In this document: one piece after another, positions 1 to 10,772 of the stretch
How the letters are laid out: each line of letters opens with the position of its first letter
Position numbering within the stretch: position 1 is the stretch's first letter
Assembly: GCA_000729835.1 (NCBI GenBank)
Contig: JFHB01000227.1
Location: 1-48,074 of the forward strand
DNA: 48,074 nucleotides
Direction: 5' to 3'
Source of the DNA: Atkinsonella hypoxylon
Taxonomy: Eukaryota > Ascomycota > Sordariomycetes > Hypocreales > Clavicipitaceae
Notes under the pieces: model-generated
Told to the model about the DNA's origin: nothing
What the model saw: the letters and a program-made list of their open reading frames with translations, nothing else
Databases searched by the model: none
Made by a program: the position numbers and the translations under genes

Positions 1-104
1 AACCCTAACCCTAACCCTAACCCTAACCCTAACCCTAACCCTAACCCTAACCCTAACCCTAACCCTAACCCTAACCCTAACCCTAACCCTAACCCTAACC
101 CTAA
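1..104. repeat. Telomeric repeat (CCCTAA)n, chromosome end
   Basis: Seventeen perfect AACCCT units plus AA start at the first base. This is the C-rich strand of the TTAGGG telomere used by vertebrates and most filamentous fungi, read from the chromosome end inwards, so the window begins at a left chromosome end. No degenerate units or subtelomeric spacer follow. The array passes straight into the interior of a Gypsy element through a shared TAAG. Confidence 0.97.
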
Positions 105-377
105 GATTAGATTAACGTAAGCAGCTATTACTTTATCTATTGCAGTCTTCTATTTAACGCTCCTAGTGACCCTTAAGACTAATATAATATTACTAAAACA
201 GCACTTTAAGAGAAGCTTGCCTCCTTTATTACTGTACTTAAAGGTAACTTTAGCTATATATATAAAAGGCATTCTAAGGATTAATTATATATATAAAGAC
301 TTTAGTGTAATATAAAAGTAAATTAGCGTTTAAACGTTTCTAAGGTATAGCTTTATTATTACTTCTTCTAACATTAT
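105..377 (-). mobile_element. Gypsy-2' fragment 1, abutting the telomere
   Basis: This stretch is nearly collinear with 26857-27129 in the longer Gypsy-2 copy; most differences are C/T or G/A. It belongs to the part of the element upstream of the reverse transcriptase (gag/protease side, minus strand). The element's pol and 3' end, which should lie further left, are absent because the telomere begins here. The fragment resumes at 8193 after Copia-1. It ends in ATTAT (373-377), the left target duplication of Copia-1. Its assignment to Gypsy rests on the other copy, where RT, RNase H and integrase signatures are visible. Confidence 0.85.
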
Positions 378-1081
378 TATTGAAAATAATAGGGCTTACA
401 GGACTAGATAGAAGAGGGTAGTGGTCTCTTATATTCAGTACCTGTAATTGCTCCTAGCAATTATCACGTAGTGGAAGCAGCAGCGGCCTAAATCAAGCTG
501 TAGTGTATAGCATAGATCACGTAGAGGCAATAGATAACTGTAATAGTGGTATCTTTATATTAAGAGCGCTATAACAAACAAGTGAGGGTAGGATCTCGAA
601 TCTTTCTAGTCCCTTATAGACCCTCTAACTATATCGGCGGGCTATAGTCGCTAGAAGGGGCTTGTAGGCTACTTTATAATTTACGTAAAAAGATTTACTA
701 TATAAAAACAAAAAAAATCGACTTATAGCTATACAAACGAGAAACCTATATGCACAATTTAACGAATTCTACTAATAGTAAACAACCCTTATAGGCAACT
801 CTATCTAACAATTATACCATTAAATAGCCCTAATTCTTAGCTTTCGAATAGTATACTTCTTGAATTTCTACTACTGCTAGTTGTGGAGAAAATCGCTGTT
901 AAAGTTAACTATAGGTTAGGCAACTTTGCCTTAGTCGATTCTAGATGTTTTGCATCTAGTAACAGCGATATCTCTACCAAAAATCAATGTAACAAGACCT
1001 AGTAAGGGTCACGTAATAGAGCAACTAACAGGCAACTAGTAAGCATAAAAATAGGCTATATAGGGTAGCTTATTTTTAACA
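378..1081 (-). repeat. Copia-1 3' LTR (left in window)
   Basis: This LTR matches 7490-8192 and the LTRs at 35206-35903 and 39121-39814. Differences are nearly all transitions, for example TTACAGG against TTATAGG near the left end. It contains a short hairpin at 941-959 (CTAGATG stem, 5-nt loop, CATCTAG) present in the other LTRs with small loop changes. In element orientation the hairpin lies about 130 nt from the LTR start, so in U3. No TATA box or poly(A) signal could be assigned with confidence in this AT-rich DNA. Confidence 0.95.
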
Positions 1082-1089
1082 CTCTCTCT
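1082..1089 (-). other. Copia-1 polypurine tract
   Basis: The plus strand reads CTCTCTCT directly after the left LTR, so in element orientation AGAGAGAG immediately precedes the 3' LTR. This is the expected place and composition for the plus-strand primer of an LTR retrotransposon. The tract is short, and its function is inferred from position only. Confidence 0.6.
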
Positions 1090-1250
1090 AGAAATGTAAG
1101 AAGTAACCAGTTCTACAAGCAACTTAGCTCCTTTAAAGGATATCTAAGTTAGAATCAACTAACGAAATACAGTACTAATAACAGGACTAAAATAACATAA
1201 CTAATTCCAGCAATTCCAGGGTAGTTATAGTTGAATATAACTAGTTGTTG

Positions 1251-4200
1251 TTAATTGTTTTTATTGTTTTCGATTTTTAACTGTTTTTCGTTGCTTTTTG
1301 AATTTTTGAGTGTTTTTATTGCTTTTATAAGCTAGCTAGAAAGCTCTAGTAACTTAATGAATTGTTGATGCTTTTGAATAGCAAGAGGCTTAGTTAGGCT
1401 ATCTGCTGGCATCTAATTTGTATTAATATAACTAACTTTAGCTATACCTTTACGAATCTTTTCCCTAATATAGTTAAACTTCAAAAGGGTGTGCTTAGTT
1501 CTACTATACAACATTAGGTTGTAAGCAGTAACTATAGCGCCTTAATTATTACACCTAATAGGAATAGAAGGGGTTAAAGGCAGCTTTATCTCCTTAAAAA
1601 GGCTGTAGAGCCACTCTAATTCCCTAATAGCTTTAGATAATGCATTAGATTCTGCTTCTAATATAGAAAGAGCAATAGTACTAGCTTTTTTCGATTTCCA
1701 GCTAATAGGTCCACTAGCTAGCTTATATAGATAAGCATAGGTTGATTTAGAAGAGACTTTATCACCAGCAAAATCGCTATTGCAATAACTAAGGAGGGTC
1801 TTAAGTACTTCTTTAGAGCTAGAAGCTTTAGAAGAAGACCCTAGTGGTATAGAATGCTTATAAATAATGGCAAAGCTTCTAGTACCACTTAAGTACCTTA
1901 GGAGGTGCTTAGAGGCGTTCAGGTGCTCTATATAGGGCTTAGCTAGGAAGGTTAATAGCTACTAAACAGAAAAAGCAATATTAGCCCTAGTTAGCAACAT
2001 TAGGTACATTATAGTGCCTATTATGCTCTAATAAAGCTTATAATCGGATTTTAAGAGGAGTTTTGTAACTAGTTGCTTTAGAATTCCTGGCTGTATAGGG
2101 ATAGAAGCTAGCTTAGCATCTAGCATTTTAAATCTTTCTAGGGCTTTAAGGATGTATTAAGATTGGTGGATTTTAATAGACCTTTTAGACCTATTACAGG
2201 TGATTTACACACCTAGAAAGAATTCTGCTGGTCCTCTATCTTCTATTGGACAAGCCTAATTTAGTAGCTTTTTAAGCTTATTAATATATCGTAAATTAGG
2301 CCTAATTAGAAGACAATTATCTACGTAAGTAGCAATATATGTAGATGTAGCTGGGTTATAAAAGACTGCTAGGTCTAATATAAGAGGTTTAAATCTATAC
2401 TTTTGAAGTAATTCTGTTAGAATTTGCTGCTATTCTCTAGGACTTTGCTTTAGACTATAGAGGGATTTTTCTAGCTTAATTACTTACTCTTTAGAGGGCT
2501 TATAATTACAGCTTTTTAGTAGCTTAGCTACTGATAGCGTTGCTTCTGCAAATTCAACGAATCTATCTAGGATTTCTATATAAATAGCTTCCTTTAGCTT
2601 GCTATTTAGAAACGCTCCTATAAAGTCGATTTACTTAACTTCCTAGTTATTAAAAGCTGCAAGAGCTAATAATATACGCTAGCTAGGAGGAATACTAGTT
2701 GCAGTAAAGGTCTCTAGATAGTCTTAACCTTCTATTTACATAAATCCCTTAGCAACAAGGCGGGCCTTATATTTAATAGGATTATTTTCTTTATCCTTTT
2801 TAAGCCTATAAATAAGCTTATTCTTTAGAACTCTTCAGCCCTTAGGTACTTAGTCTTTCCCTATAAATTTAAAGGTTCTAGCAGCTAATAGCTGCTTAAA
2901 TTCGCTATAGGTAGCTTCTATCTAATGCTGCTTAGCAGAGCTTTTTAGGGCTTGCTTCTACGTGTTAGGAAGTTCATCCTTATTACTATTAGAAGTAATA
3001 GCTGCTTTAGTCCTTACCTTAAAGCATAGATCCTTAATTAAGGAAAATATGTCTCTATCTAAATCTATAGCATTAGCATCAATAGATTCAGCTTTAGCTT
3101 CTATAGATTCTATATTAGCCTAAGGGGCTTCTATAGATATAGGGGCTTTAGGGGCCTCTACAGCTTCTATAGGGTTGCTTGGTAGAAGAGCTTAATCTAC
3201 AGGTTCTAGTGGATAATTCAGCACATCTAGATAACTAGGATAAGGATACTTAAGGGTATAATTATCCACTAATTCATCGATTTCTCCCTCTAAAGGATTA
3301 TTCACTATAGAACCAATAGGAACCTTAGGGATGCCCTAAGAAATAGGACCTATTCCTTCTATAATTTTAACGAAGCTAGTCTTAATAACAGCTCGTTTAG
3401 AGGGGATATATATTAGATATACATTAGAACCTAGTGTAGCTAAAAGTCTACTAGGAATAGTTCTTTTAGCTAGCTTCTGCAACCTAGATCGTTGTTCTAA
3501 AGGAATTAGAACTTTACAATAGGAGCCTATAGCTTTAATTTTAGAAAAATTAGGCTTATAGGTCTTAGAAGGCTCTAAATTAGCTAGATATAGCTGTTTA
3601 GAACTTAGTAGTTTAGTACTATTCGCAGTAGTATTAACTAAATCTACTATAGCAGGAAGGATGTAAGACTATAGATATAGAGGTAATTGTAACCACTGTA
3701 GGGTAGCATGCAAACGGTTTAGAAGTACCCTTATAGCTCTCTCTATTAGCCTATTCTATTTATAAATATAGAGGCAAGAGGTGCTAAAGCAAATACCCTT
3801 AGAAGATAGCTAAGCTTACAACCTAGTATCGATTTCTGTACTACTATTAAAATAAAGGTGTTTAGGGTAGCAGTTATACTGGTTTTTTAATTCCTTAAAG
3901 AAGCCTTTAATACAGCTATAGAGAGTAGAACCCTCTTTATTAGCTAGATTAAAAGACCACTTATACCGTAATTTTCTATTAATTAGAAAAAGAACTAGAG
4001 GCCTCTTATTGTGCAGTATAGGCTCTATTTTAACGGTATCTCCCTCTATAATATCTAAATATCTAGGGGGGTTAGGAATAGTATGCTTACTAGGTCTTCT
4101 AACAGCTTTAGCTTAGTTGCAAGCTAAGCAGTTAAAATCCTTTTCCTTAATTTTTGTAAAATCAGGAATACCTTTAGTAATAGAAGCAGTCTTCTTTAGT

Positions 4201-6545
4201 AAAGGGAGTCCTATATACCCTAATCTAACGTGCTAAGTAGCAGCTAATTCTAGGAGCTTCTTATAGGAAGAAGAAGCTATAGGGTTACTAGAATTATCAT
4301 TAAAGCTAGCTTCCTGTTGCTCCCTATCTTGCTAGATCTCTTAAGAACCACAGGCCTCGTTTAAGGGATCTAGATAGCCACTTCCTCCAATATCTAGCAA
4401 CTCAGGATTTAAACCTTCTAAATCCCCGTTATTAGAAGGAATCTAACTAGGAGCCCGTTTAGGAACTAGGGCTAATGGCTCTATAGCATCGTTACTGGTA
4501 TTATCTTCTTCAAAATTAGATAATTCCTCGATTCAGCTATATTCCTCTGGATTAAAACCAGGCTGTTTAGGGATTTAAACCTCTATAGGATAACTAGTAT
4601 TATGATTGCTATTATAACTACTAAATCCTATATAAGAGAGATTTGCGTAGTTTTTACACACTCTAGGGGTCTCTTGTCCCTTAAGCTGTAAGAAGAAACC
4701 ATGCTTTTTGGGATTTAGAAGCCTACAGCAGCTTCTATTAGCTAGAAATAGCTGATTTCTAAGGAGAGTGCCCCCTGTTAAATAGTGCTTTAGACTACTA
4801 ATTAGGTTAGTATCTAAACCTAGGCAATACAGAGCATCCTTTAGAGCTAAAGGCCTGTATTTAGCTGGATTTATACTAACTAGTACCTAGAATACAGCAG
4901 TTCCCTGTCCTTTAGGATAAATAGGACCTCCTCTAGTAGCAATAGGCGCGGTTTTACCCTTTTTTATAGGCTTAAAAGTTCTAAAAAATGCCTTATTGTT
5001 AACTATATAATAGGTAGAACCTATATTGTATAGTAAGGAGTTTTTAATTATTCTATTGGAATAGTTAAAAGAAGGGGTATTATTACTAGTAGTACTAGTA
5101 TCACTAGTAGTGGATTCTGTATCTAAATCGTAAGAATTATCACTACTAGAACTGCTAGATTCACTATCGGAATCTATAGTATCCTGGTTGCTAGTGGATA
5201 GGTTATAACAACCTATAGCAAAAGCAGCTTCTCTATCCTTATTCCTAGAATTTTTGTTACTTCTTCTTCGGCCCTTCTACTTCTTCTTATTCTTAGAGGC
5301 TTTATCTATATCTTTAGAGGCATTAGAATCATTAGAATTAGAATCGGAATTCTTCTTCTGATTAGGAGGATTCTTTCCTTGGTTAGCTTTATTATTATTA
5401 TTAGAACTATTAGAGTTAGAAGCTTTATAACTAAGAGCTTTAGATATAGAGGAGCTTTTATCTCTTTGTTCTTCTAATAAATCAGCTATAAGGAACTGTA
5501 AATTCAGCATTTTTACAGATAGACCTTGTGCTCTAGCAGCTCTAATAGAATATTGCTGCCTTTCAGCCTAGCTAGAGAAGGTCTTCTTTAAAGCATTAAT
5601 ATAATGATTTACTTAGTCAATAGGATTAATAGCTACACTATAGAGCTGTAATCTAGCTAGTAAATTATTAAATTCAGCATTAAAGGCCTCTAAAGATCCC
5701 TTATAGTTCGAAAACAATAAGTTATAATAACTAGCATATAGTGTACTACATTGTATTTTAGCACTCTGCAAATACTGCCTAACTAGAACGTTATAGGCAT
5801 CTACAGGGGACTTATGCCAGCTAATAGCAGCTTAAGGTCTAGATTGGCAACTATCTCTTATAATTATAAGGATAATAGCTTGCTCTAAATCTACTAAAGT
5901 ACTAGCTATACTAGGATTATTAATAAATTAAGGGAATCCTAGTGCCCTAAATTAAATAGTTAAAGCTTGCTTCTACTGTTCAAAATTTTTAGGGCCTTTT
6001 AGCTTAGCAGCCTCTAGAATCGAGTGGACCTTCTTATTTAGCTCTTTTATAGTGCCTTTATTAAAAGCAGGCAGAAAAGTAGCACTATTAGAGCTAGAAG
6101 GTTTAGGGGCTTTAAAAGAGACTTTAGGAGCTCTTTTAGAAGTAATAGAATCTACTACCTTAGAGGGAGACCCTATAGAGAGATTACCTATAGATATAAT
6201 TATAGTATCTAATTTACTTAGTAAATCAGCTATATTACCTTTATTTTGGCTTTGTTTTGCTTCACTATACCTAATAAATCTATTTAGGGTCTCTTGTTGC
6301 TTATCTATTTAAGCTTTTAGATCAGCTTGAACATTATAGACTTACACTACTCTTTTAGAAGCTAATCTAGCTTCTTTTAGAGCCTTCTTAGCTGTATAAT
6401 CTTCTTCATTAGAAGAGGAATCTACTAGCTAAGGGGGGGACCTTACTAGACTAGGAAAGCTAGTAGCAGCTGTAGCTAGTGTACTAGAACCACTACCCCG
6501 TTCAGGGCTTGTGCTCTTTCCTTTGCCTATTCCTTTTAGTGCTAT
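1251..6545 (-). pseudogene. Copia-1 gag-pol polyprotein, RIP-inactivated
   Basis: One minus-strand frame runs from a lost start (ATA at 6545-6543, where Copia-2 keeps ATG) to a TAA at 1253-1251. Its span, 5295 nt, is divisible by three, giving about 1764 codons. Landmarks stay in this one frame. A Gag segment rich in Ser, Asn and Lys lies at 5277-5510. The protease triad reads Asn-Ile-Gly at codon ~507 (5027-5019) in place of Asp-Thr-Gly. The GAG-pre-integrase and integrase core follow (about 4730-3650), with C-terminal integrase to ~3300. The RT motif YVDN (2327-2316, codon ~1407) replaces YVDD. A Copia RNase H follows at about 1800-1350. Stops are TAA/TAG at former Gln and Trp codons. No CCHC zinc knuckle was seen in Gag. 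It cannot encode a working protein. Confidence 0.92.
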
Positions 6546-7477
6546 TTTAAGGGTTTAAAAAGTAGCTAATTTAACGCTCTTTTATAGCTAATTATAGCCA
6601 AATTACAGTGGAAATAGTAGTAAATAACAGTAATAACTTCTGCTAGATATCAATAGATTGCTCTATTATAGGCCTAGAAGTGCCCTATATCTTCAGAAAT
6701 TATACTGAGATTTTTCTCTAATTTCTTTCGTAATAGGTATAACGGGCTCTAAGGCTGCGTTGTATTGCGATCTGTATGCGCATACAATTTGTATAGTAGA
6801 CCAGATTGACAAGCAGTCGCGAGGGGCACAAAACATAGGTCCTAGCTATTTTTAGCTAAAAAATTCAGGAGATTCTTCTCCAATTAGGTTCTAACAAATC
6901 AGTGGAGACCTAGGCACAGCTAATTTAAAGATATCTAGCTAATTCCTACTTTAAAATCCTAACTAGTGGGATTACTACATAAATTAATTCTGCGACCGAA
7001 AATATAGGAATATCCGCAACAAGAGCTGTTAGGCGTGCACTACAAATTGTAGTATAGCTACTAATAGAGGTGCACAGGGTGCACGATATACTAACAACAA
7101 GCGATGCAGTGCAGCGCTAAGCTTATTTCTAAATAGAAATAATTGATTAGGTAGTGCCTAATAAAACGATTTGCAGTGCAAATGTAATGTGTGCGGATGT
7201 GTATATTTTAATGTTGCACAACAATAGAACCTAGCTATTAAGAATAGCTTTAAAGTGTGTATGCATAGGGTGCATAGAGTGCAGGAGGCACAGGGTGGGC
7301 AGAATAAAAACACCAGTATAGTGGCTGGCGATGTGTGTGCGGCAGGTATTAATAGCTTCCAGCAAGCTACTAATGGCAGCAATAGCTGCTAGCGCAGGTC
7401 TTAATATAGCTTCTAGTGGGTAATACAGTACACAATAGTAGATTTCAGCGGGCTAACAGCTTGCAGATAGGTCTTCC
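6546..7477 (-). other. Copia-1 untranslated leader
   Basis: About 0.9 kb lies between the primer-binding site and the gag start. It has a counterpart at 34265-35193 in Copia-2. It holds no long convincing frame; the 74-codon minus-strand ORF at 7158-7382 is not preserved in Copia-2. The leader keeps many TGC, TGT, TGG and CCA triplets (for example around 7250-7340) that are nearly absent from the gag-pol body, so it looks less mutated. GTGCAC and GTGCAT-type words recur at 7070-7085 and 7256-7285. A packaging or translation role is possible but unsupported. Confidence 0.7.
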
Positions 7478-7489
7478 GGGCTTATAACC
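7478..7489 (-). promoter_or_regulatory. Copia-1 primer-binding site (half tRNA-iMet type)
   Basis: The plus strand reads GGGCTTATAACC directly next to the 5' LTR. It differs by one C-to-T change from GGGCTCATAACC in the anticodon arm of eukaryotic initiator tRNA-Met. Copia-family elements are known to prime from a tRNA-iMet fragment cut in the anticodon loop, so this is the minus-strand primer site. The mismatch is a CA-to-TA change, as expected from RIP. The identical site occurs in Copia-2. Confidence 0.8.
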
Positions 7490-8192
7490 TATTGAAAATA
7501 ATAGGGCTTATAGGACTAGATAGAAGAGGGTAGTGGTCTCTTATATTTAGTACCTGTAATTGCTCCTAGCAATTATCACGTAGTAGAAGCAGCAGCGGCC
7601 TAAATCAAGCTGTAGTGTATAGTATAGATCACGTAGAGGCAATAGATAACTGTAATAGTGGTATCTTTATATTAAGAGCGCTGTAACGAATAAGTAAGGG
7701 TAGGATCTTGAATCTTTCTAGTCCCTTATAGACCCTCTAACTATATCGGCGGGCTGTAGTCGCTAGAAGGGGCTTGTAGGCTACTTTATAATTTCCGCAA
7801 AAAGATTTACTATATAAAAACAAAAAAATCGACTTACGGCTATACAAACGAGAAACCTACGTGTATAATTTAACGAATTCCACTAATAGCAAACAACCCT
7901 TATAGGCAACCCTATCTAACAATTATACCATTAAATAGCCCTAATTCTTAGCTTTCGAATGGTATACTTCTTGAATTTCTACTACTGTTAGTTGTAGAGA
8001 AAATCGCTGTTAAAGTTGACTATAGGTTAGGCAACTTTGCCCTAGTCGATTCTAGATGTTTTGCATCTAGTAACAGCGATATCTCTACCAAAAATCAACG
8101 TAACAAGACCTAGTAAGGGTCACGTAATAGAGCAACTAACAGGCAACTAGTAAGCATAAAAATAGGCTATACAGGGTAGCTTATTTTTAACA
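7490..8192 (-). repeat. Copia-1 5' LTR (right in window)
   Basis: This 703-bp LTR pairs with 378-1081 and is followed by the right ATTAT duplication. It should hold the element promoter (U3) at its right end and R/U5 towards the primer site. It has the same CTAGATG/CATCTAG hairpin at 8052-8070. The two LTRs differ mainly by transitions on both strands, so LTR divergence cannot be used as an insertion clock here. Confidence 0.95.
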
Positions 8193-8862
8193 ATTATAAG
8201 CTTATATAACCTAAAAGATATAGTAGTAGTCTTTTACTTTATTAGAGTTATTTTTAAATTAAGCTCTTTAATAAGATCTTTAGTAATAATATTCCTTTAT
8301 AAACTACAATCTATAAGACTATTAATAAGTAGAGAGTTTAGGCTTTTAAGTTATACTTAAAGGTAAGGTAAGTTTTATAAATAGCTTATAATTACTTTTA
8401 GCTTTAAGATACTATTTAATCCTTTAATATAAAGTGCATTTATCTATAGGTTTATAATAAACTTCTTCTCTTTAATATAATTTTCTATATATTCTTATAT
8501 AATATTCTATAAATCCTTCTAGATACTACTAAGCAGTTGTTTTATGTATTTATTAGTAATGTCTTCTTTATTGTCTTCTGCTGCCTCTTTAACTATAGTA
8601 AATATTATCTTAATAACATTAATTAATTAATCTTTCTGCTCCTTAACTCTTTACCTCTTCCTTAGGATAGAATATAGAGGTATAACTTTAGCACTTATTC
8701 TATTAATATAACGGACTTTATTAACACTATTTACTTACATTAGGCATTTATTCTCTATTACTTCTATAAGTATAGGCATTAGTTAGTATAGGTCTTATAA
8801 GCTAACTCTAATCTTTTTCTAAAAAATATCTTTAAATAATTATATAAGAAGCTATACTTTTA
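8193..8862 (-). mobile_element. Gypsy-2' fragment 2
   Basis: This piece continues fragment 1 after the Copia-1 insertion and aligns with 27125-27794 of the longer copy. It covers part of the region upstream of pol. No intact frame survives. It is cut on the right by MITE-1 at a TA dinucleotide. Confidence 0.85.
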
Positions 8863-8864
8863 TA

Positions 8865-9354
8865 TTTTGTCGCCTTAAAACCAAACCCCTAAATAACTAT
8901 GCAGCCTACACTAAAGCAGGTAACAATGTAGCGCACGTTAAGATCGAAGAGAATCGGCAGAGAGCGAGATATTTAATAGTATATACTATTAAACAATAGC
9001 AGGTAAGAAGATTAAATAGTCTAAAAAGGCAGAAATAAAATATTAATTGCAGCTTAGAAGATATATATATACAAAAGGAGCTAAATATATTAAAGAGTTA
9101 GGGAAAGCGTTAGTGTTAGCAAAGTAATATCTCTTAAGTATTAAGTGTTATAAATTAAAGCAGGCTAAAAGATATTAATTAATTAAAAGAGCAAAGGCCT
9201 AAAAAGAATCAGCAGAAGCTGCTTGCGCGCTTGCTTCCTTGCTTGAACTATCTAGATGTCTAGGCGATGCGCACTCTTATAGAGAAAATCTATATGTAGC
9301 ATCCCTTGCAAAGCTAATATAAGAGCGCAAGGGGGTAACCCCGCCGCGACACAA
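8865..9354 (+). mobile_element. MITE-1: 490-bp TA-flanked element
   Basis: One of three copies (others at 10773 and 30137), all in the same orientation. The ends are TTTTGTCGCC and GCGACACAA, short imperfect inverted termini sharing TGTCGC. A TA lies on each side (8863-8864, 9355-9356), and removing the element rejoins Gypsy-2' exactly as at 27795-27796 in the other copy. A TA target and short size suggest a non-autonomous Tc1/mariner-superfamily element; a 4-bp ATAT duplication is equally compatible here. The right half carries an Ala/Lys/Glu-rich plus-strand frame that might be a transposase tail. The right end contains a GGGG-TAA-CCCC mini-hairpin. It lies in the degraded Gypsy-2'. Confidence 0.75.
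8972..8993. repeat. 22-bp perfect palindrome inside MITE-1
   Basis: The segment is its own reverse complement (left arm TTTAATAGTAT). MITE-3 has the same palindrome. MITE-2 reads AACGGTGTATAC at this place, so its left arm keeps C and G residues and the symmetry is imperfect. The perfect palindrome is therefore probably a by-product of C-to-T and G-to-A mutation rather than a selected site. Confidence 0.7.
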
Positions 9355-9356
9355 TA

Positions 9357-10770
9357 TCTATAGAGCTATTTTCCTTAGCTTTCTTTCTTTTCCTTTTTGC
9401 TTAGTCTTTTAAAGCTCTTTCTTGCTTAGTAGAGCGTTATATCTCTACAGTATAGACTCTAAAGGGCTAGGCTATAATTCTCTCCTTAATTAGTATATAG
9501 AGAGTCCTTCTAGGTCTATATTTCTTTATCTTAAACGTTAAAGTTACTATAGTACTATTAGTAAGGTCCCTCTTAAGGATAGCTTCTAGTAGAATATATA
9601 TTAAGTAATAATTAAAAATGTTAATCTTATTAAAGATTTAATCTAATGTCTTTCTCTCTTTCTTGCTAAGCTTTTAATAGTTTAACGTTTTTCTACTAAA
9701 TTCCTTAACTTAAGAACAATACTATTTTATAATATAGTAATTAAAGCAATTAACTTAAAACACTATAAGCCTATAAAGATAACTTTCTATACTAAGGAAG
9801 CTTTATATAAGAATAAGTAGCACTAGATTATTTAATCTTACTGTTAAGATACTTACTCTTTAATTATACTTTATAAAGCTAATCTTATTGTTATACTAGT
9901 AAAACTAGCATTAATCTATATAATAACCTTTCTTACTATAGTAATAGCAGTAATGCTGCCTTATACAGCTTCTAGTTATATAAGTTCTAAAGCTTTAGGA
10001 ATTATTATATACATTAATAGCGTTAATATATATATTCTACCTTTCCTTCTTCTTCTTCCTAAATTTCTCTTTAAAAAGCTTTATAATATCTATCTTTAAA
10101 ACTACTTACTTTATAAGTATAATCTTTATATCTTTAAACTTCTAGGTTAAATTATCTATTTAATCTTTTACTTCTAAAATAGACTATATAATTTCCTTAG
10201 CTTTATAACTAAAATTACTTATACTATAATACTTAAGACTTCTTCTGCCTAGAGGTATATAAAAGTAGTCCCTTCTATTGTTATAGAGTTTAGAATTACA
10301 GTCTTTTAGCTCTATTCTAGCTTATATATACTAGCTAAGCTGCTCTAATAACTCTCTATAGAGCATTACAACAAACTTAGCTCTAGTAACTTTTATTTAA
10401 TCTATAAAGCTAGTAAGTATAGCATTTAGTAAGGCCTTATAAATGTAATTAGACTAAAAGGTTACACTACACTATATATAGAGCTTAGCGCTAATTATAG
10501 CAGCTTAATGTTCTTAAAGCTAATAGAGAGTGTTCTTTATAGTTCTTAAATAGTTTCTCTTTAGGTCTTTAAGCTTTTTATTAGCTTACTTCTTTTAATC
10601 CTAAGAAGTAGCTTTATACTAAAGTAAAAGCTGCTCCTTAGCTTCTTTCTAATTATATAAGGTATAAATAACCTTTATATACTTATAGATTAATAGGTTA
10701 ATATAATAGATAAATATCTTCTGCTAGTTTTCCTTTAGGATAAATAAGGTCTTTATCTTTAGCTTAAAGC
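9357..10770 (-). mobile_element. Gypsy-2' fragment 3
   Basis: This piece continues Gypsy-2' after MITE-1 and aligns with 27797-29210. It represents the gag-side half of the element on the minus strand. No open frame remains. It stops at the TA (10771-10772) of MITE-2 and does not resume on the far side, although the longer copy continues for about 0.9 kb more beyond the matching point. Confidence 0.85.
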
Positions 10771-10772
10771 TA

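Larger units (their letters stand above)
378..8192 (-). mobile_element. Copia-1: complete Ty1/Copia LTR retrotransposon
   Basis: This 7.8-kb element has two near-identical LTRs of 704 and 703 bp. Perfect 5-bp target duplications ATTAT flank it at 373-377 and 8193-8197. The empty site is preserved in the second Gypsy-2 copy at 27125-27129, which fixes the LTR edges. The LTR outer ends read TATTGAAAATAA and TTATTTTTAACA; the TA start is probably TG changed by RIP. Gene order on the minus strand is 5' LTR, initiator-Met half-tRNA primer site, leader, a single gag-pol frame, purine tract, 3' LTR. The pol order protease, integrase, RT, RNase H is the Copia order. The element is inactivated by many nonsense changes, but less eroded than the Gypsy copies. 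Confidence 0.95.

Noticed and set aside
6052..6312. 86-codon plus-strand ORF, with a counterpart at 33777-33968
   Set aside because: It is the complement of the gag frame, and both copies show it only because gag itself is duplicated.
7158..7382. 74-codon Cys/His-rich minus-strand ORF in the Copia-1 leader
   Set aside because: The Cys/His content comes from GTGCA-type words. The Copia-2 counterpart does not keep the frame, so it is treated as chance.
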